The notes: generated from the sequence alone by a model not told the origin. Shown: positions 1-9,411, counted from the first letter of the stretch. The stretch is DNA of 64,000 nucleotides from Rossellomorea aquimaris (GCF_020172085.1 NZ_JAIVAT010000003.1:744001-808000), one strand, 5' to 3'. A program made the numbers and translations.

Positions 1-1
1 C

Positions 2-547
2 ACGAACGTAAACCTCGAAAAGGGAATTGCTGATGGATCATTTAGGGAAGATCTCTATTACCGCCTGAACCGGATGCCGATACAAATACCTCCTTTAAGA
101 CAGCGTAAATCCGATATACCCCTCATTTCTGAAGCGTTGATTGCAAAGATCAATCAAGATTATGGGAGAAATGTAGAGGGGATAACGGAAAGCGCCATGT
201 ACAAGTTGATGAATTATCATTGGCCTGGAAACGTGAGGGAACTTGAGAACGTGCTGGGAAGAGCCATCATCTTTATGAAATACAATGAAGTGAAGATCGA
301 TGGGAATCATTTACCTCAATTAGAACCTTCAGTCAAAACCGTTGTCAATACGGTGGAATTACCCTCGCCAGACTCTGTCGAAGATCTTGCCACCCAAGTT
401 GAGGTTTTTGAAAAGAATATAATTCTAAAGGTTTTAGAGCAGAATAATGGTAACAAAACGGCTACGGCCAAAGCGTTGAATGTGTCTGTGAGGAACTTAT
501 ATTATAAAATTGAAAAATATAACATTGAAATAAATAGCATGAAATAA
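2..547 (+). CDS. bkdR: BkdR, sigma-54 dependent activator of the bkd operon (5' truncated)
   Basis: C-terminal 181 codons of a sigma-54 enhancer-binding protein; the frame is open from base 2, so the gene begins outside the window and the ATG at 74 is internal. Visible parts are the end of the AAA+ domain (FREDLYYRLN, then IPPLRQRKSDI and the WPGNVREL motif) and a C-terminal Fis-type helix-turn-helix (NKTATAKALNVSVRNLYYKI). In B. subtilis BkdR activates RNA polymerase-SigL at the adjacent bkd operon; the -24/-12 promoter at 616-630 just downstream supports the same job. The N-terminal sensory part is not visible, so effector binding cannot be judged. Identity rests on family motifs plus position directly before ptb. 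Confidence 0.93.
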   Translation, partial: TNVNLEKGIADGSFREDLYYRLNRMPIQIPPLRQRKSDIPLISEALIAKINQDYGRNVEGITESAMYKLMNYHWPGNVRELENVLGRAIIFMKYNEVKIDGNHLPQLEPSVKTVVNTVELPSPDSVEDLATQVEVFEKNIILKVLEQNNGNKTATAKALNVSVRNLYYKIEKYNIEINSMK

Positions 548-571
548 TTTGCATAGTATGAAATAATTTGC
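539..571 (+). promoter_or_regulatory. Direct repeat, candidate BkdR upstream activating sites
   Basis: The 14-mer ATGAAATAATTTGC occurs twice, at 539-552 and 558-571, with starts 19 bp apart. The first copy overlaps the bkdR stop codon. The pair lies 45-77 bp upstream of the -24 element, a usual place for an enhancer-binding protein. Seen: the repeat. Inferred: BkdR binding. Confidence 0.5.
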
Positions 572-615
572 GTGCTAATGTTTATGATTGTAAAGCGGTT
601 TCAACATTTTAAAGT

Positions 616-630
616 TGGCACGCTTCTTGC
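616..630 (+). promoter_or_regulatory. Sigma-54 (SigL) -24/-12 promoter of the bkd operon
   Basis: TGGCACGCTTCTTGC at 616-630 has the GG and GC dinucleotides exactly 12 bp apart (617-618 and 629-630), matching the sigma-54 consensus. Transcription should begin near 642, which rules out the upstream ATG codons at 572-586 as translation starts for ptb. Confidence 0.92.
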
Positions 631-682
631 ATATAGTTTTATGGGAACAAAAAAACAGAAAAAAGGGGTTGAAACGACATAC

Positions 683-1588
683 ATGAATCTACATTCTTTA
701 GTGGAAAAAGCAACCCGAATTGAACACTCCACTGTAGCTGTTGCCGCTGCAGAAGATAAAGAAGTCCTGGGTGCTGTCGCCATGGCGGTTGAAAAGAAGA
801 TGGCAGACTTTTTATTGTTCGGGGATAAAGAAGAAATCCTCTCCCTTTTAGAAGAGGTTGCTCCACACCTTATCTCCCACAGCAATATTAAGATCAAGCA
901 TGCTTTTTCTCCGCAAAAAGCAGCGGAACTTGCAGTGAAAGCTGTTAAGGAAAATGAAGCAGGGGTTTTAATGAAAGGAAATGTACCTACTGCTCTCATA
1001 TTGAAAGCAGTCTTAAATAAGGAATGGGGACTTCGTACAGGGAATGTTCTTTCCCATGTTGCAGCATTTGAGGTCTCTGGATTCGACAGACTCACATTTA
1101 TTACAGATGCAGCGATGAACCTTGCTCCTGATCTTCAGCAGAAAGCACAAATTATAGAAAATGCAGTAGGTGTTGCGCGTTCAATCGGTGTGGACATGCC
1201 GAAAGTAGCACCGATTGCTGCTGTGGAAGTAGTGAATCCTGCCATGCAGGCTACAGTCGATGCTGCATCTCTTACTTTGATGAACCAAAGGGGACAAATT
1301 CGTCATTGTACCGTTGATGGACCATTGGCCCTCGATAATGCTGTTTCTCACCATGCAGCAGAACATAAAGGGATCGAAAGTGCTGTTGCAGGGCAAGCAG
1401 ATATCCTGCTCGTGCCCAATATCGAAACAGGGAATGCTTTATACAAATCCCTGATCTATTTTGCCAAAGCAAAGGTGGGGGCAGTGATTGCCGGGGCAAA
1501 AGCACCAATCGTATTAACATCCAGAGCAGACAGTGCAGAAAGTAAATTATATTCATTAGCACTGGCTATATGCTCTGCTTCAAAATAA
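683..1588 (+). CDS. ptb: Phosphate butyryltransferase / branched-chain acyl-CoA phosphotransacylase
   Basis: Converts butyryl-CoA or branched-chain acyl-CoA plus phosphate to acyl-phosphate and CoA; with Buk it yields ATP and free branched acids. 301 residues from ATG 683, close to the roughly 300 usual for the family. The frame is open back to 572, but that stretch contains the sigma-54 promoter, and the protein similarity begins at MNLHSLVEKA. The ribosome site is modest (AAGGGG at 663-668, rather far from the start). Glycine-rich phosphotransacylase segments such as MKGNVPTALILKAV and ITDAAMNLAPDL are visible. First gene of the bkd operon; bcd follows after 46 bp. Confidence 0.95.
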   Translation: MNLHSLVEKATRIEHSTVAVAAAEDKEVLGAVAMAVEKKMADFLLFGDKEEILSLLEEVAPHLISHSNIKIKHAFSPQKAAELAVKAVKENEAGVLMKGNVPTALILKAVLNKEWGLRTGNVLSHVAAFEVSGFDRLTFITDAAMNLAPDLQQKAQIIENAVGVARSIGVDMPKVAPIAAVEVVNPAMQATVDAASLTLMNQRGQIRHCTVDGPLALDNAVSHHAAEHKGIESAVAGQADILLVPNIETGNALYKSLIYFAKAKVGAVIAGAKAPIVLTSRADSAESKLYSLALAICSASK

Positions 1589-1634
1589 ATGATGTAACAC
1601 AACTAATATTATAAGATTACAGGGGGAAATAATA

Positions 1635-2732
1635 ATGAAAATTTTCAGCTATATGGAACAATATGATTATGAGCAATTGGTATTTTGTCAAGATGAAGCT
1701 TCAGGATTAAAAGCGATTATCGCCATCCATGATACAACACTTGGACCAGCGCTTGGTGGTACACGTATGTGGACATACGAATCTGAAGAAGCGGCCATTG
1801 AAGATGCACTTCGACTTGCGAAAGGAATGACGTATAAGAATGCAGCTGCGGGTCTAAACCTAGGTGGAGGAAAGACGGTTATCATCGGTGACCCTCGCAA
1901 AGATAAGAACGAAGAAATGTTCCGTGCATTCGGTCGTTATATTCAAGGTTTAAATGGTCGTTACATTACAGCAGAAGATGTAGGAACTACAGTTGCAGAT
2001 ATGGACTTGATTCATGAAGAAACTGATTATGTAACAGGTATTTCACCTGCTTTCGGTTCATCAGGTAACCCGTCTCCTGTGACAGCTTATGGAGTGTACC
2101 GTGGAATTAAAGCAGCAGCCAAAGAAGCATTCGGAACAGATTCTCTTGAAGGAAAAACAATTGCCGTTCAAGGGATCGGGAATGTAGCGTACAATATGTG
2201 CCGTCATCTTCATGAAGAAGGTGCAAACCTGATTGTAACAGACATCAACAAAGAAGCTGTTCAACGTGCAGTTGAAGAGTTTGGTGCTAAAGCTGTTGAC
2301 ATCAACGATATCTATGGTGTTGATTGCGATATCTTTGCTCCATGTGCACTTGGGGCAATCATTAATGATGAAACGATTCCTCAGCTTAAGGCGAAAGTCA
2401 TTGCAGGGGCTGCGAATAACCAGTTGAAAGAAACGCGTCACGGTGATGCTATCCATGAAATGGGTATCGTTTATGCACCTGACTATGTCATCAACGCTGG
2501 TGGGGTCATCAATGTAGCGGATGAATTATACGGCTACAACAGTGAGAGAGCGATGAAGAAAGTAGAGCAGGTATACAACAACGTAGAACGCGTAATCGAA
2601 ATTGCGAAACGTGATAACGTCCCTACTTACGTGGCTGCTGACCGCATGGCTGAAGAAAGAATTGAAAAAATGCGCCGTTCAAGAAGTCAATTCCTGCAAA
2701 ATGGACACCACATCCTTAGCAGACGTGGATAA
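1635..2732 (+). CDS. bcd: Leucine (branched-chain amino acid) dehydrogenase
   Basis: NAD-dependent oxidative deamination of Leu, Val and Ile to 2-oxo acids, supplying the Bkd complex. 365 residues, the normal octameric leucine dehydrogenase size. [11 protein letters not shown] (residues 36-46), Lys68 and catalytic Lys80 in [13 protein letters not shown] agree with the Glu/Leu/Phe/Val dehydrogenase family; the NAD-binding GIGNVAYNM motif lies in the C-terminal domain. AGGGGGA at 1621 sits 7 bp before ATG. A strong hairpin follows the stop (2745-2777), which may lower expression of the downstream operon genes relative to ptb and bcd. Confidence 0.96.
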   Translation: MKIFSYMEQYDYEQLVFCQDEASGLKAIIAIHDTTLGPALGGTRMWTYESEEAAIEDALRLAKGMTYKNAAAGLNLGGGKTVIIGDPRKDKNEEMFRAFGRYIQGLNGRYITAEDVGTTVADMDLIHEETDYVTGISPAFGSSGNPSPVTAYGVYRGIKAAAKEAFGTDSLEGKTIAVQGIGNVAYNMCRHLHEEGANLIVTDINKEAVQRAVEEFGAKAVDINDIYGVDCDIFAPCALGAIINDETIPQLKAKVIAGAANNQLKETRHGDAIHEMGIVYAPDYVINAGGVINVADELYGYNSERAMKKVEQVYNNVERVIEIAKRDNVPTYVAADRMAEERIEKMRRSRSQFLQNGHHILSRRG

Positions 2733-2744
2733 TTGAGAAGAGAA

Positions 2745-2777
2745 AAACGCTTTACTTCCTCAGAAAGTAAAGCGTTT
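2745..2777 (+). terminator. Intra-operon hairpin after bcd
   Basis: Thirteen-bp perfect stem (AAACGCTTTACTT at 2745-2757 pairing with 2765-2777) followed by TCTT. The T tract is short and the operon continues with buk, so this is probably a partial terminator or mRNA 3' stabiliser. Confidence 0.7.
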
Positions 2778-2884
2778 CTTCCCTGTTAATGCGAACATGG
2801 AACAGACTAAGGGGTTATCTATCATAGGGGAAAATTCTTTCATGCAAACAATACAATATAGCTGCCCAAATGGAGGTAACAACA

Positions 2885-3991
2885 GTGCAAGAAAACAAAC
2901 ATCGAATACTCGTTATTAATCCTGGATCGACATCAACCAAAATTGGTGTCTTTGATGATGATCGCTCCATATTTGAAAAGACGATCCGTCATGATTCAGA
3001 AAAAATAAATGAATTCCCAACTATTATTGATCAATATGAATTCAGAAAAAACACCATTCTACAAACATTGGACGAAGAAGGGATCAATGTTTCAAAGCTG
3101 AGTGCCGTATGTGGCCGTGGGGGACTTCTAAGACCGATAGAAGGCGGTACTTACCTCGTGAACGATGACATGTTGAAGGACCTGAAGGAAGGGTACTCTG
3201 GTCAGCACGCTTCGAATCTGGGAGGAATTCTGGCATTTGAAATCGCTTCCGGATTAAATATTCCATCGTACATCGTAGATCCTGTTGTCGTGGACGAGCT
3301 TCAATCTCTTGCCCGAGTGTCAGGGTTCTCCCTGATCGAAAGAAAGAGTATATTCCACGCGTTGAATCAGAAAGCGGTTGCCAGGAGAGTTGCGAAAGAA
3401 ATCGGAAAGAAATATGAAGATTTGAACCTGATCATCACTCACATGGGTGGAGGTATCACCGTCGGGGCTCACCGGAATGGAAAAGTTGTAGACGTGAATA
3501 ATGGATTACACGGCGACGGCCCGTTCAGTCCCGAAAGGGCAGGAACCGTACCTGCTGGGGACTTGGTTGATTTATGCTTCTCCGGGGACTATTACCGGGA
3601 TGAAATCATGAAAAAACTTGTTGGTCAAGGCGGCCTGGTCGGTTATCTTGGTACCAATGATGCTGTAAAAGTAGAGAAAATGATCGAAAATGGCGATGAA
3701 AAGGCTAAAGCCGTATATGATGCGATGGCATACCAGATCGCCAAAGAAATCGGTTCGGCAAGCGCCGTCTTAAATGGAAAAGTAGATGCGATCGTATTAA
3801 CGGGAGGACTTGCATATGGCAAAGAATTCGTCAAAGCGATCAGCGACCGGATCAACTGGATAGCAGATGTCGTCATCCATCCAGGAGAAAATGAACTTCA
3901 GGCTCTTGCTGAAGGGGCACTAAGGGTATTGCGGAAAGAAGAAGACTATAAAGTATACCCTGGAAATGTGAAAAAAGAAGCAAGAGTATAA
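2885..3991 (+). CDS. buk: Butyrate / branched-chain fatty acid kinase
   Basis: Phosphorylates ADP from acyl-phosphate made by Ptb, releasing butyrate or branched-chain acid. ASKHA-fold acetokinase family: N-terminal phosphate-binding NPGSTSTK, central [12 protein letters not shown], and VLTGGLAYG near the C-terminus. An ATG at 2870 is in frame, but the GGAGG at 2872-2876 overlaps it and sits 8 bp before GTG 2885, so GTG 2885 is chosen, giving 368 residues. Third gene of the bkd operon; lpdV follows after 19 bp. Confidence 0.93.
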   Translation: MQENKHRILVINPGSTSTKIGVFDDDRSIFEKTIRHDSEKINEFPTIIDQYEFRKNTILQTLDEEGINVSKLSAVCGRGGLLRPIEGGTYLVNDDMLKDLKEGYSGQHASNLGGILAFEIASGLNIPSYIVDPVVVDELQSLARVSGFSLIERKSIFHALNQKAVARRVAKEIGKKYEDLNLIITHMGGGITVGAHRNGKVVDVNNGLHGDGPFSPERAGTVPAGDLVDLCFSGDYYRDEIMKKLVGQGGLVGYLGTNDAVKVEKMIENGDEKAKAVYDAMAYQIAKEIGSASAVLNGKVDAIVLTGGLAYGKEFVKAISDRINWIADVVIHPGENELQALAEGALRVLRKEEDYKVYPGNVKKEARV

Positions 3992-4010
3992 GAGCAAGGA
4001 GGACTCAAGA

Positions 4011-5435
4011 TTGGCAGAAGAATATGATTTAGTCATTCTAGGAGGAGGGACGGGTGGTTATGTAGCGGCCATCCGTGCTTCTCAACTTGGATTAAAAACA
4101 GCAATCGTTGAAAAAGGAAAGCTCGGCGGAACATGCCTTCATAAAGGATGTATCCCTAGTAAAGCTCTCCTTCGCAGTGCTGAAGTATATGCAACAGCGA
4201 AACATAGTGAAGACTTTGGTGTGAAAATCAATGGGGTTGAGCTTGATTTCAGCAAAGTTCAATCAAGAAAAGATGGAATCGTCGAACAGCTTCACAAAGG
4301 CGTTCAACACTTGATGAAACAAGGGAAGATCGATGTTTTTGAAGGTCTGGGGCGTATTTTGGGACCATCCATCTTCTCTCCGATGCCCGGGACGATTTCC
4401 GTGGAAATGAACAACGGTGAAGAAAATGCAATGCTTATTCCGAAGAATGTGATTGTGGCAACAGGTTCAAGACCGCGTTCACTGCCCGGACTTGAGATTG
4501 ATGGTGAATATGTTTTATCTTCGGATGAAGCGCTTTCACTCGAAGAGCTTCCAAAGTCGATCATTATCGTCGGAGGTGGTGTCATCGGTATCGAATGGGC
4601 ATCTATGCTTTCTGACTTTGATGTTGAAGTAACCGTTGTAGAATACGCTGATAAAATCGTACCAACGGAAGATCATGAAATCTCCAAAGAAATGCAGCGC
4701 CTGATGAAGAAAAAAGGCGTCAAAATCGTGACAGGTGCCAAGGTGCTTCCTGAATCCTTAGAAACAGGGGATGGAACCGTCACGATTAAAGCAGAGCATA
4801 AGGGAGAAGAGAAATCCTTTACCGCTGATAAAATCCTGGTATCCGTTGGCCGTCAAGCAAATGTGGAAGGGATAGGACTTGAGAATACAGATATTAAAGT
4901 CGAAAAGGGATTCATTGAAGTGAATGAGTTCTTCCAAACGAAGGAATCCCACATCTACGCAATCGGTGATGTGATTGGTGGACTTCAATTAGCCCATGTT
5001 GCTTCTCATGAGGGAATCACGGCAGTTGAACATATGGCGAATGAAAAGCCGGATCCAATAGACTATTCACTGATCTCTAAATGCATCTACAGTAATCCGG
5101 AAATCGCAAGTGTCGGTATCACAGAGCAGGAAGCGAAAGAAAAAGGATACAACTCGAAGGTTGGAAAATTCAGCTTCAGAGCCATCGGTAAAGCACTTGT
5201 TTACGGAGAATCGGACGGTTTCGTGAAGATTATTGCAGACAAGGATAGTGATGATATCCTGGGTGTTCATATGATCGGCCCTCATGTTACGGATATGATT
5301 TCCGAAGCGGGACTGGCGAAAGTATTAGACGCCACACCATGGGAGATTGCCAATACCATCCATCCACATCCATCCTTATCAGAAGCGATTGGAGAAGCAG
5401 CGCTTGCTGTTGATGGCAAGGCGATTCACTCCTAA
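4011..5435 (+). CDS. lpdV: Dihydrolipoyl dehydrogenase (E3) of the branched-chain oxo acid complex
   Basis: Flavoprotein that reoxidises dihydrolipoamide with NAD. 474 residues from TTG 4011, preceded by AAGGAGGA. FAD-binding GGGTGGYVAAI at the N-terminus, redox pair Cys42/Cys47 in GGTCLHKGCIPSK, a second dinucleotide fold IIIVGGGVIGIEWA near 185, and the C-terminal HPHPSLSEA with the catalytic His. Its place between buk and the E1 genes marks it as the Bkd-specific E3 rather than PdhD. Two hairpins lie downstream before bkdAA. Confidence 0.96.
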   Translation: MAEEYDLVILGGGTGGYVAAIRASQLGLKTAIVEKGKLGGTCLHKGCIPSKALLRSAEVYATAKHSEDFGVKINGVELDFSKVQSRKDGIVEQLHKGVQHLMKQGKIDVFEGLGRILGPSIFSPMPGTISVEMNNGEENAMLIPKNVIVATGSRPRSLPGLEIDGEYVLSSDEALSLEELPKSIIIVGGGVIGIEWASMLSDFDVEVTVVEYADKIVPTEDHEISKEMQRLMKKKGVKIVTGAKVLPESLETGDGTVTIKAEHKGEEKSFTADKILVSVGRQANVEGIGLENTDIKVEKGFIEVNEFFQTKESHIYAIGDVIGGLQLAHVASHEGITAVEHMANEKPDPIDYSLISKCIYSNPEIASVGITEQEAKEKGYNSKVGKFSFRAIGKALVYGESDGFVKIIADKDSDDILGVHMIGPHVTDMISEAGLAKVLDATPWEIANTIHPHPSLSEAIGEAALAVDGKAIHS

Positions 5436-5443
5436 AAAAGCGG

Positions 5444-5509
5444 AGATGGCTATTCTAGCCATCTTCATTAAAGAAAAACATAATAAAGGTAGAGAGTTTC
5501 TCTACCTTT
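5444..5509 (+). other. Two hairpins between lpdV and bkdAA
   Basis: First stem pairs 5444-5452 with 5456-5464 (AGATGGCTA, 9 bp); second pairs 5485-5495 with 5499-5509 (AAAGGTAGAGA, 11 bp). Neither has a long T tract. Possible RNA processing or stability elements dividing the operon into a kinase/dehydrogenase half and a complex half; the role is inferred. Confidence 0.55.
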
Positions 5510-5541
5510 CCAACCAATAGATTGTGTAGGAGGTAAATAAA

Positions 5542-6540
5542 ATGGCAGAAAATCGTCATGAAGAATTAGGGCTTTCCAATGAGAAAGTATTAGAAATGTA
5601 TGAAACCATGCTCCTTGCCAGAAAAATCGATGAGCGTATGTGGTTATTGAACCGTTCGGGTAAAATTCCTTTTGTTATTTCCTGTCAAGGTCAGGAAGCG
5701 GCTCAAGTAGGTGCTGCATTCGCCTTGGATCGCGAAAAAGACTACGTTCTTCCTTACTATCGCGATATGGGTGTTGTTCTGACATTCGGAATGACTGCAA
5801 AGGAGTTAATGCTATCTGGTTTTGCCAAGGCAGAAGATCCAAACTCTGGCGGACGTCAAATGCCTGGTCACTTCGGTCAAAAGAAGAATAATATCGTAAC
5901 AGGTTCCTCTCCTGTAACGACGCAAGTTCCGCATGCCGTTGGTATCGCTCTTGCAGGTAAGATGGAGAAGAAAGATGTTGTAACGTTTGTAACGTTCGGT
6001 GAAGGATCGTCCAATCAGGGAGATTTCCATGAAGGGGCAAACTTTGCAGGTGTACATAAGCTTCCTGTTATTTTCATGTGTGAAAACAATAAATATGCGA
6101 TCTCCGTTCCGATTGAAAAACAATTGGCATGTGAGAAAGTATCAGACCGTGCCATTGGATATGGAATGCCTGGTATCACAGTAGATGGAAATGATCCTAT
6201 CGAAGTATATAAAGCAGTAAAAGAAGCAGCGGATCGCGGTCGTCGTGGTGAAGGGCCGACGCTTGTTGAAACAGTTTCTTATCGATTAACTCCTCACTCT
6301 TCCGATGATGATGATCGCAGCTACCGTTCTCCTGACGAAGTGGCAAAAGCGAAAACAAATGATCCGATCATCACCTTTGGTGCTTATTTAAAAGAAACAG
6401 GCGTCATGAATGACGAGATTGAAAAAGAAATCAATGACCGCATTATGAAACTTGTGAACGAAGCAACGGATTATGCAGAAAATGCTCCATATGCTGAAGC
6501 TGAATCAGCGATGAAGTATGTATACGCAGAAGAGAAGTAA
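5542..6540 (+). CDS. bkdAA: 2-oxoisovalerate dehydrogenase E1 alpha subunit
   Basis: Thiamine diphosphate-dependent decarboxylation of branched 2-oxo acids, together with BkdAB. 332 residues, as in other Bacillus BkdAA. The ThDP/Mg motif begins GEGSSNQGDFHEG and ends ENNKYA; the phosphorylation-loop-like segment YRLTPHSSDDDD is also present. AGGAGGTAA precedes ATG 5542. bkdAB starts 15 bp after the stop, implying translational coupling of the two E1 chains. Confidence 0.96.
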   Translation: MAENRHEELGLSNEKVLEMYETMLLARKIDERMWLLNRSGKIPFVISCQGQEAAQVGAAFALDREKDYVLPYYRDMGVVLTFGMTAKELMLSGFAKAEDPNSGGRQMPGHFGQKKNNIVTGSSPVTTQVPHAVGIALAGKMEKKDVVTFVTFGEGSSNQGDFHEGANFAGVHKLPVIFMCENNKYAISVPIEKQLACEKVSDRAIGYGMPGITVDGNDPIEVYKAVKEAADRGRRGEGPTLVETVSYRLTPHSSDDDDRSYRSPDEVAKAKTNDPIITFGAYLKETGVMNDEIEKEINDRIMKLVNEATDYAENAPYAEAESAMKYVYAEEK

Positions 6541-6554
6541 GGGGGAATTCAATC

Positions 6555-7538
6555 ATGCCAGTAATTTCATACATTGATGCCGTAACGATGGCAATAAGAG
6601 AAGAAATGGAACGAGATGAGAAAGTATTCGTTCTTGGAGAAGACGTTGGTAAAAAAGGTGGGGTGTTCAAAGCAACCCACGGATTGTACGATCAATTTGG
6701 GGAAGACCGTGTCATTGATACGCCACTTGCGGAGTCTGCGATTGCAGGAGTCGGGATTGGAGCTGCCATGTATGGTATGAGGCCGATTGCTGAAATGCAA
6801 TTTGCTGATTTCATCATGCCAGCAGTTAACCAGATCATTTCTGAAGCGGCACGTATTCGTTACCGTTCGAATAATGATTGGAGCTGTCCGATGGTCATTC
6901 GTGCTCCTTACGGTGGCGGAGTGCATGGAGCTCTATATCATTCACAATCGGTTGAAGCTGTGTTCGCTAATCAACCAGGATTGAAGATTGTCATGCCTTC
7001 AACTCCTTACGATGTGAAGGGCTTATTGAAAGCTGCTATCCGTGATGAGGACCCGGTATTATTCTTTGAGCACAAACGTGCATATCGTCTGATTAAAGGT
7101 GAAGTGCCTGAGGATGACTACACTCTTCCAATCGGGAAAGCAGACGTGAAGCGTGAAGGAGAAGACATTACCGTGATCACTTACGGTCTGTGTGTACACT
7201 TTGCTCTTCAAGCAGCGGAAAAGCTTGCCCAGGACGGAATCGAAGCTCATATCCTGGATCTTCGTACCATCTATCCATTAGATAAGGAAGCCATCATTGA
7301 AGCGGCATCCAAGACCGGTAAAGTTCTTCTTGTGACAGAAGACAATAAAGAAGGAAGCATAATGGGTGAGGTTTCTGCAATCATCGCTGAAAATTGTCTC
7401 TTTGAGCTGGATGCTCCTATTAAACGTCTTGCTGGTCCAGATGTGCCTGCTATGCCATATGCACCGACAATGGAAAAATACTTTATGATTAACCCGGACA
7501 AAGTAGAAAAAGCAATGCGTGAACTTGCAGAATTTTAA
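6555..7538 (+). CDS. bkdAB: 2-oxoisovalerate dehydrogenase E1 beta subunit
   Basis: Beta chain of the E1 heterotetramer. 327 residues; transketolase-type pyrimidine domain with ESAIAGVGIGAAM and AEMQFADFIMPA, then a C-terminal transketolase domain (ILDLRTIYPLDKEAI). AAGGGGG ribosome site before ATG 6555. Located directly between the alpha chain and E2, the standard E1a-E1b-E2 order. Confidence 0.96.
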   Translation: MPVISYIDAVTMAIREEMERDEKVFVLGEDVGKKGGVFKATHGLYDQFGEDRVIDTPLAESAIAGVGIGAAMYGMRPIAEMQFADFIMPAVNQIISEAARIRYRSNNDWSCPMVIRAPYGGGVHGALYHSQSVEAVFANQPGLKIVMPSTPYDVKGLLKAAIRDEDPVLFFEHKRAYRLIKGEVPEDDYTLPIGKADVKREGEDITVITYGLCVHFALQAAEKLAQDGIEAHILDLRTIYPLDKEAIIEAASKTGKVLLVTEDNKEGSIMGEVSAIIAENCLFELDAPIKRLAGPDVPAMPYAPTMEKYFMINPDKVEKAMRELAEF

Positions 7539-7582
7539 TCACAGTTAATACCTATTAAACGCACAGTAAGGAGGGTTCCTCA

Positions 7583-8896
7583 TTGGGTATTGAAAATATG
7601 AAAATGCCTCAGCTAGGGGAAAGTGTTACAGAAGGTACAATTAGTAAATGGTTGGTGTCACCAGGAGATACCGTTAATAAATATGATCCGATTGCAGAAG
7701 TTCAAACGGATAAAGTAAATGCAGAAGTTCCATCTTCCTTTACAGGTACTATCAAAGAATTGATTGCCGAAGAAGGGGATACGCTTGAAGTCGGGGAAGT
7801 CATTTGCTCGATCGAGATTGAAGGCGGAGGCTCTGCACCTAGTGAAGAAGCTCCGAAAGAAGAGCCTAAAAAAGCTGGGGATGAGTCGGCTGCAACTAAA
7901 CCAAAGGCACCAAGCAAAGATAGCGGAAATAAAGCAAGATATTCTCCTGCAGTATTAAAGCTATCTCAAGAGCATGTTATAGATCTGAATCAAGTGGAGG
8001 GCACTGGAAACGGCGGCCGTATCACTCGCAAAGATTTAAAGAAAATCATTGAATCTGGCTCCATTCCGAAGGCAGCAGAAGCTCCTGCACCTAAAGCTGA
8101 AGCAGCGGCTCCACAACAAGCGCCAGTGAAAGAGGCAGCTTCGGCACAGCCAGCCAAGTCTTCAGCACCAGCAGCGAATGTTCCTGTCGTACCTGGCGAC
8201 ATTGAAATCCCGGTGTCAGGAATCCGTAAAGCGATTGCTTCCAATATGGTACGCAGTAAGCACGAAGCACCACATGCCTGGACAATGATGGAAGTGGATG
8301 TAACCAACCTGGTAGACTACAGAAATTCACTTAAGACAGAATTCAAGCAGCGTGAAGGATTTAATCTGACATTCTTCGCTTTCTTCGTGAAAGCTGTCGC
8401 TCAAGCACTTAAAGAATACCCGCAAATCAATTCTATGTGGGCTGGCGATAAGATTGTACAGAAGAAAGATATTAATCTTTCCATCGCAGTAGCGACAGAC
8501 GATGCATTATATGTTCCTGTGATCAAGAATGCAGATGAAAAAACGATCAAAGGAATCGCAAGAGAAATCACTGAACTTGCCGGGAAAGTCCGTAGTGGTA
8601 AATTGACATCCCAAGATATGCAGGGAGGCACATTCACGGTTAACAATACTGGGTCATTTGGTTCGGTACAATCGATGGGAATCATCAATTACCCACAGGC
8701 AGCGATCCTGCAAGTCGAATCGATCGTCAAGCGCCCTGTTGTCATGAATAACGGAATGATTGCCGTTCGTGATATGGTGAACTTGTGTATGTCCCTTGAC
8801 CATCGTGTTCTTGACGGTCTGGTATGCGGAAGGTTTTTACAGCGCGTGAAAGAAATCTTAGAAAATACGTCAAAAGAAAATACATCCGTTTATTAA
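7583..8896 (+). CDS. bkdB: Lipoamide acyltransferase (E2) of the branched-chain oxo acid complex
   Basis: E2 core that transfers the acyl group from lipoamide to CoA. 437 residues from TTG 7583, with AAGGAGGG 8 bp upstream. Order of domains: lipoyl domain (residues 3-78, lipoylated Lys44 in EVQTDKVNAE), an Ala/Pro/Glu-rich linker, E1/E3-binding domain (RYSPAVLKLS to RKDLKKII), a second flexible linker, and the catalytic domain with His407 and Asp411 in SLDHRVLDG. Last gene of the operon; a terminator follows. Confidence 0.96.
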   Translation: MGIENMKMPQLGESVTEGTISKWLVSPGDTVNKYDPIAEVQTDKVNAEVPSSFTGTIKELIAEEGDTLEVGEVICSIEIEGGGSAPSEEAPKEEPKKAGDESAATKPKAPSKDSGNKARYSPAVLKLSQEHVIDLNQVEGTGNGGRITRKDLKKIIESGSIPKAAEAPAPKAEAAAPQQAPVKEAASAQPAKSSAPAANVPVVPGDIEIPVSGIRKAIASNMVRSKHEAPHAWTMMEVDVTNLVDYRNSLKTEFKQREGFNLTFFAFFVKAVAQALKEYPQINSMWAGDKIVQKKDINLSIAVATDDALYVPVIKNADEKTIKGIAREITELAGKVRSGKLTSQDMQGGTFTVNNTGSFGSVQSMGIINYPQAAILQVESIVKRPVVMNNGMIAVRDMVNLCMSLDHRVLDGLVCGRFLQRVKEILENTSKENTSVY

Positions 8897-8903
8897 TCAA
8901 AGT

Positions 8904-8939
8904 AAGGACTAACCCTGTGAGGTTAGTCCTTATTTTTTT
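8904..8939 (+). terminator. Terminator of the bkd operon
   Basis: Eleven-bp stem AAGGACTAACC (8904-8914) with 8921-8931, followed by a seven-T run. Confidence 0.9.
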
Positions 8940-9411
8940 AGCATATGGATAGAATGGCATACAAAAGTGCTGTAAAAGCCCGAAATGATTCGGGAAAAAT
9001 GAATGGGAATATAACTGGAAGAATATTCAAAAGGTATTTCTGATTTATTCAATAGGACGATTTTCTAATTTTTTGATGCCCTCTTTTCCCTGATGGAACT
9101 TCTCTCTCATTTCTTTCTTATCCTCCTTCTCTGATATGAAATATTCGACCCTTTTACCCTGTCAAATGATTCAAAACATCCTGATTATTCCTTGAGTTAT
9201 AAAAGAGGTGTGACTTTCTGCATGTTGAAAAGAGTGCTGATCGTGACTTTCTTATTAATTACTGAATATTCAGATTTATTTCGACACATACCTACAACAT
9301 TATACATATCTTCTTGGTTATCTTTGGTTTAACACCTACATTTTTCCATTAAAGGTGTTGAAGGAGGTGCAGGTTACCGGATCGATTTAAATATGATTGG
9401 GAGGGAATCGG
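8940..9411 (+). other. Intergenic region before the subtilase gene
   Basis: About 470 bp, AT-rich. It holds a perfect 12-bp palindrome CTGAATATTCAG (9262-9273), a possible operator, and a 36-codon ORF (ATG 9222 to TAA 9332) with a hydrophobic start and an AAGAGGTG 11 bp upstream that could be chance or a leader peptide. AAGGAGGTG at 9361 has no long ORF after it. No clear sigma-A promoter was identified. Confidence 0.5.

Noticed and set aside
572-682. Longer N-terminus for ptb beginning at ATG 572
   Set aside because: It contains the sigma-54 promoter (616-630) and lies upstream of the expected transcription start; protein similarity begins at 683.
601-1095. 164-codon open frame on the minus strand opposite ptb
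   Set aside because: Shadow of ptb codons; no ribosome site, no recognisable motif.
7990-8307. Ala-rich minus-strand frame opposite bkdB
   Set aside because: Complement of the Ala/Pro linker codons of bkdB; not a gene.
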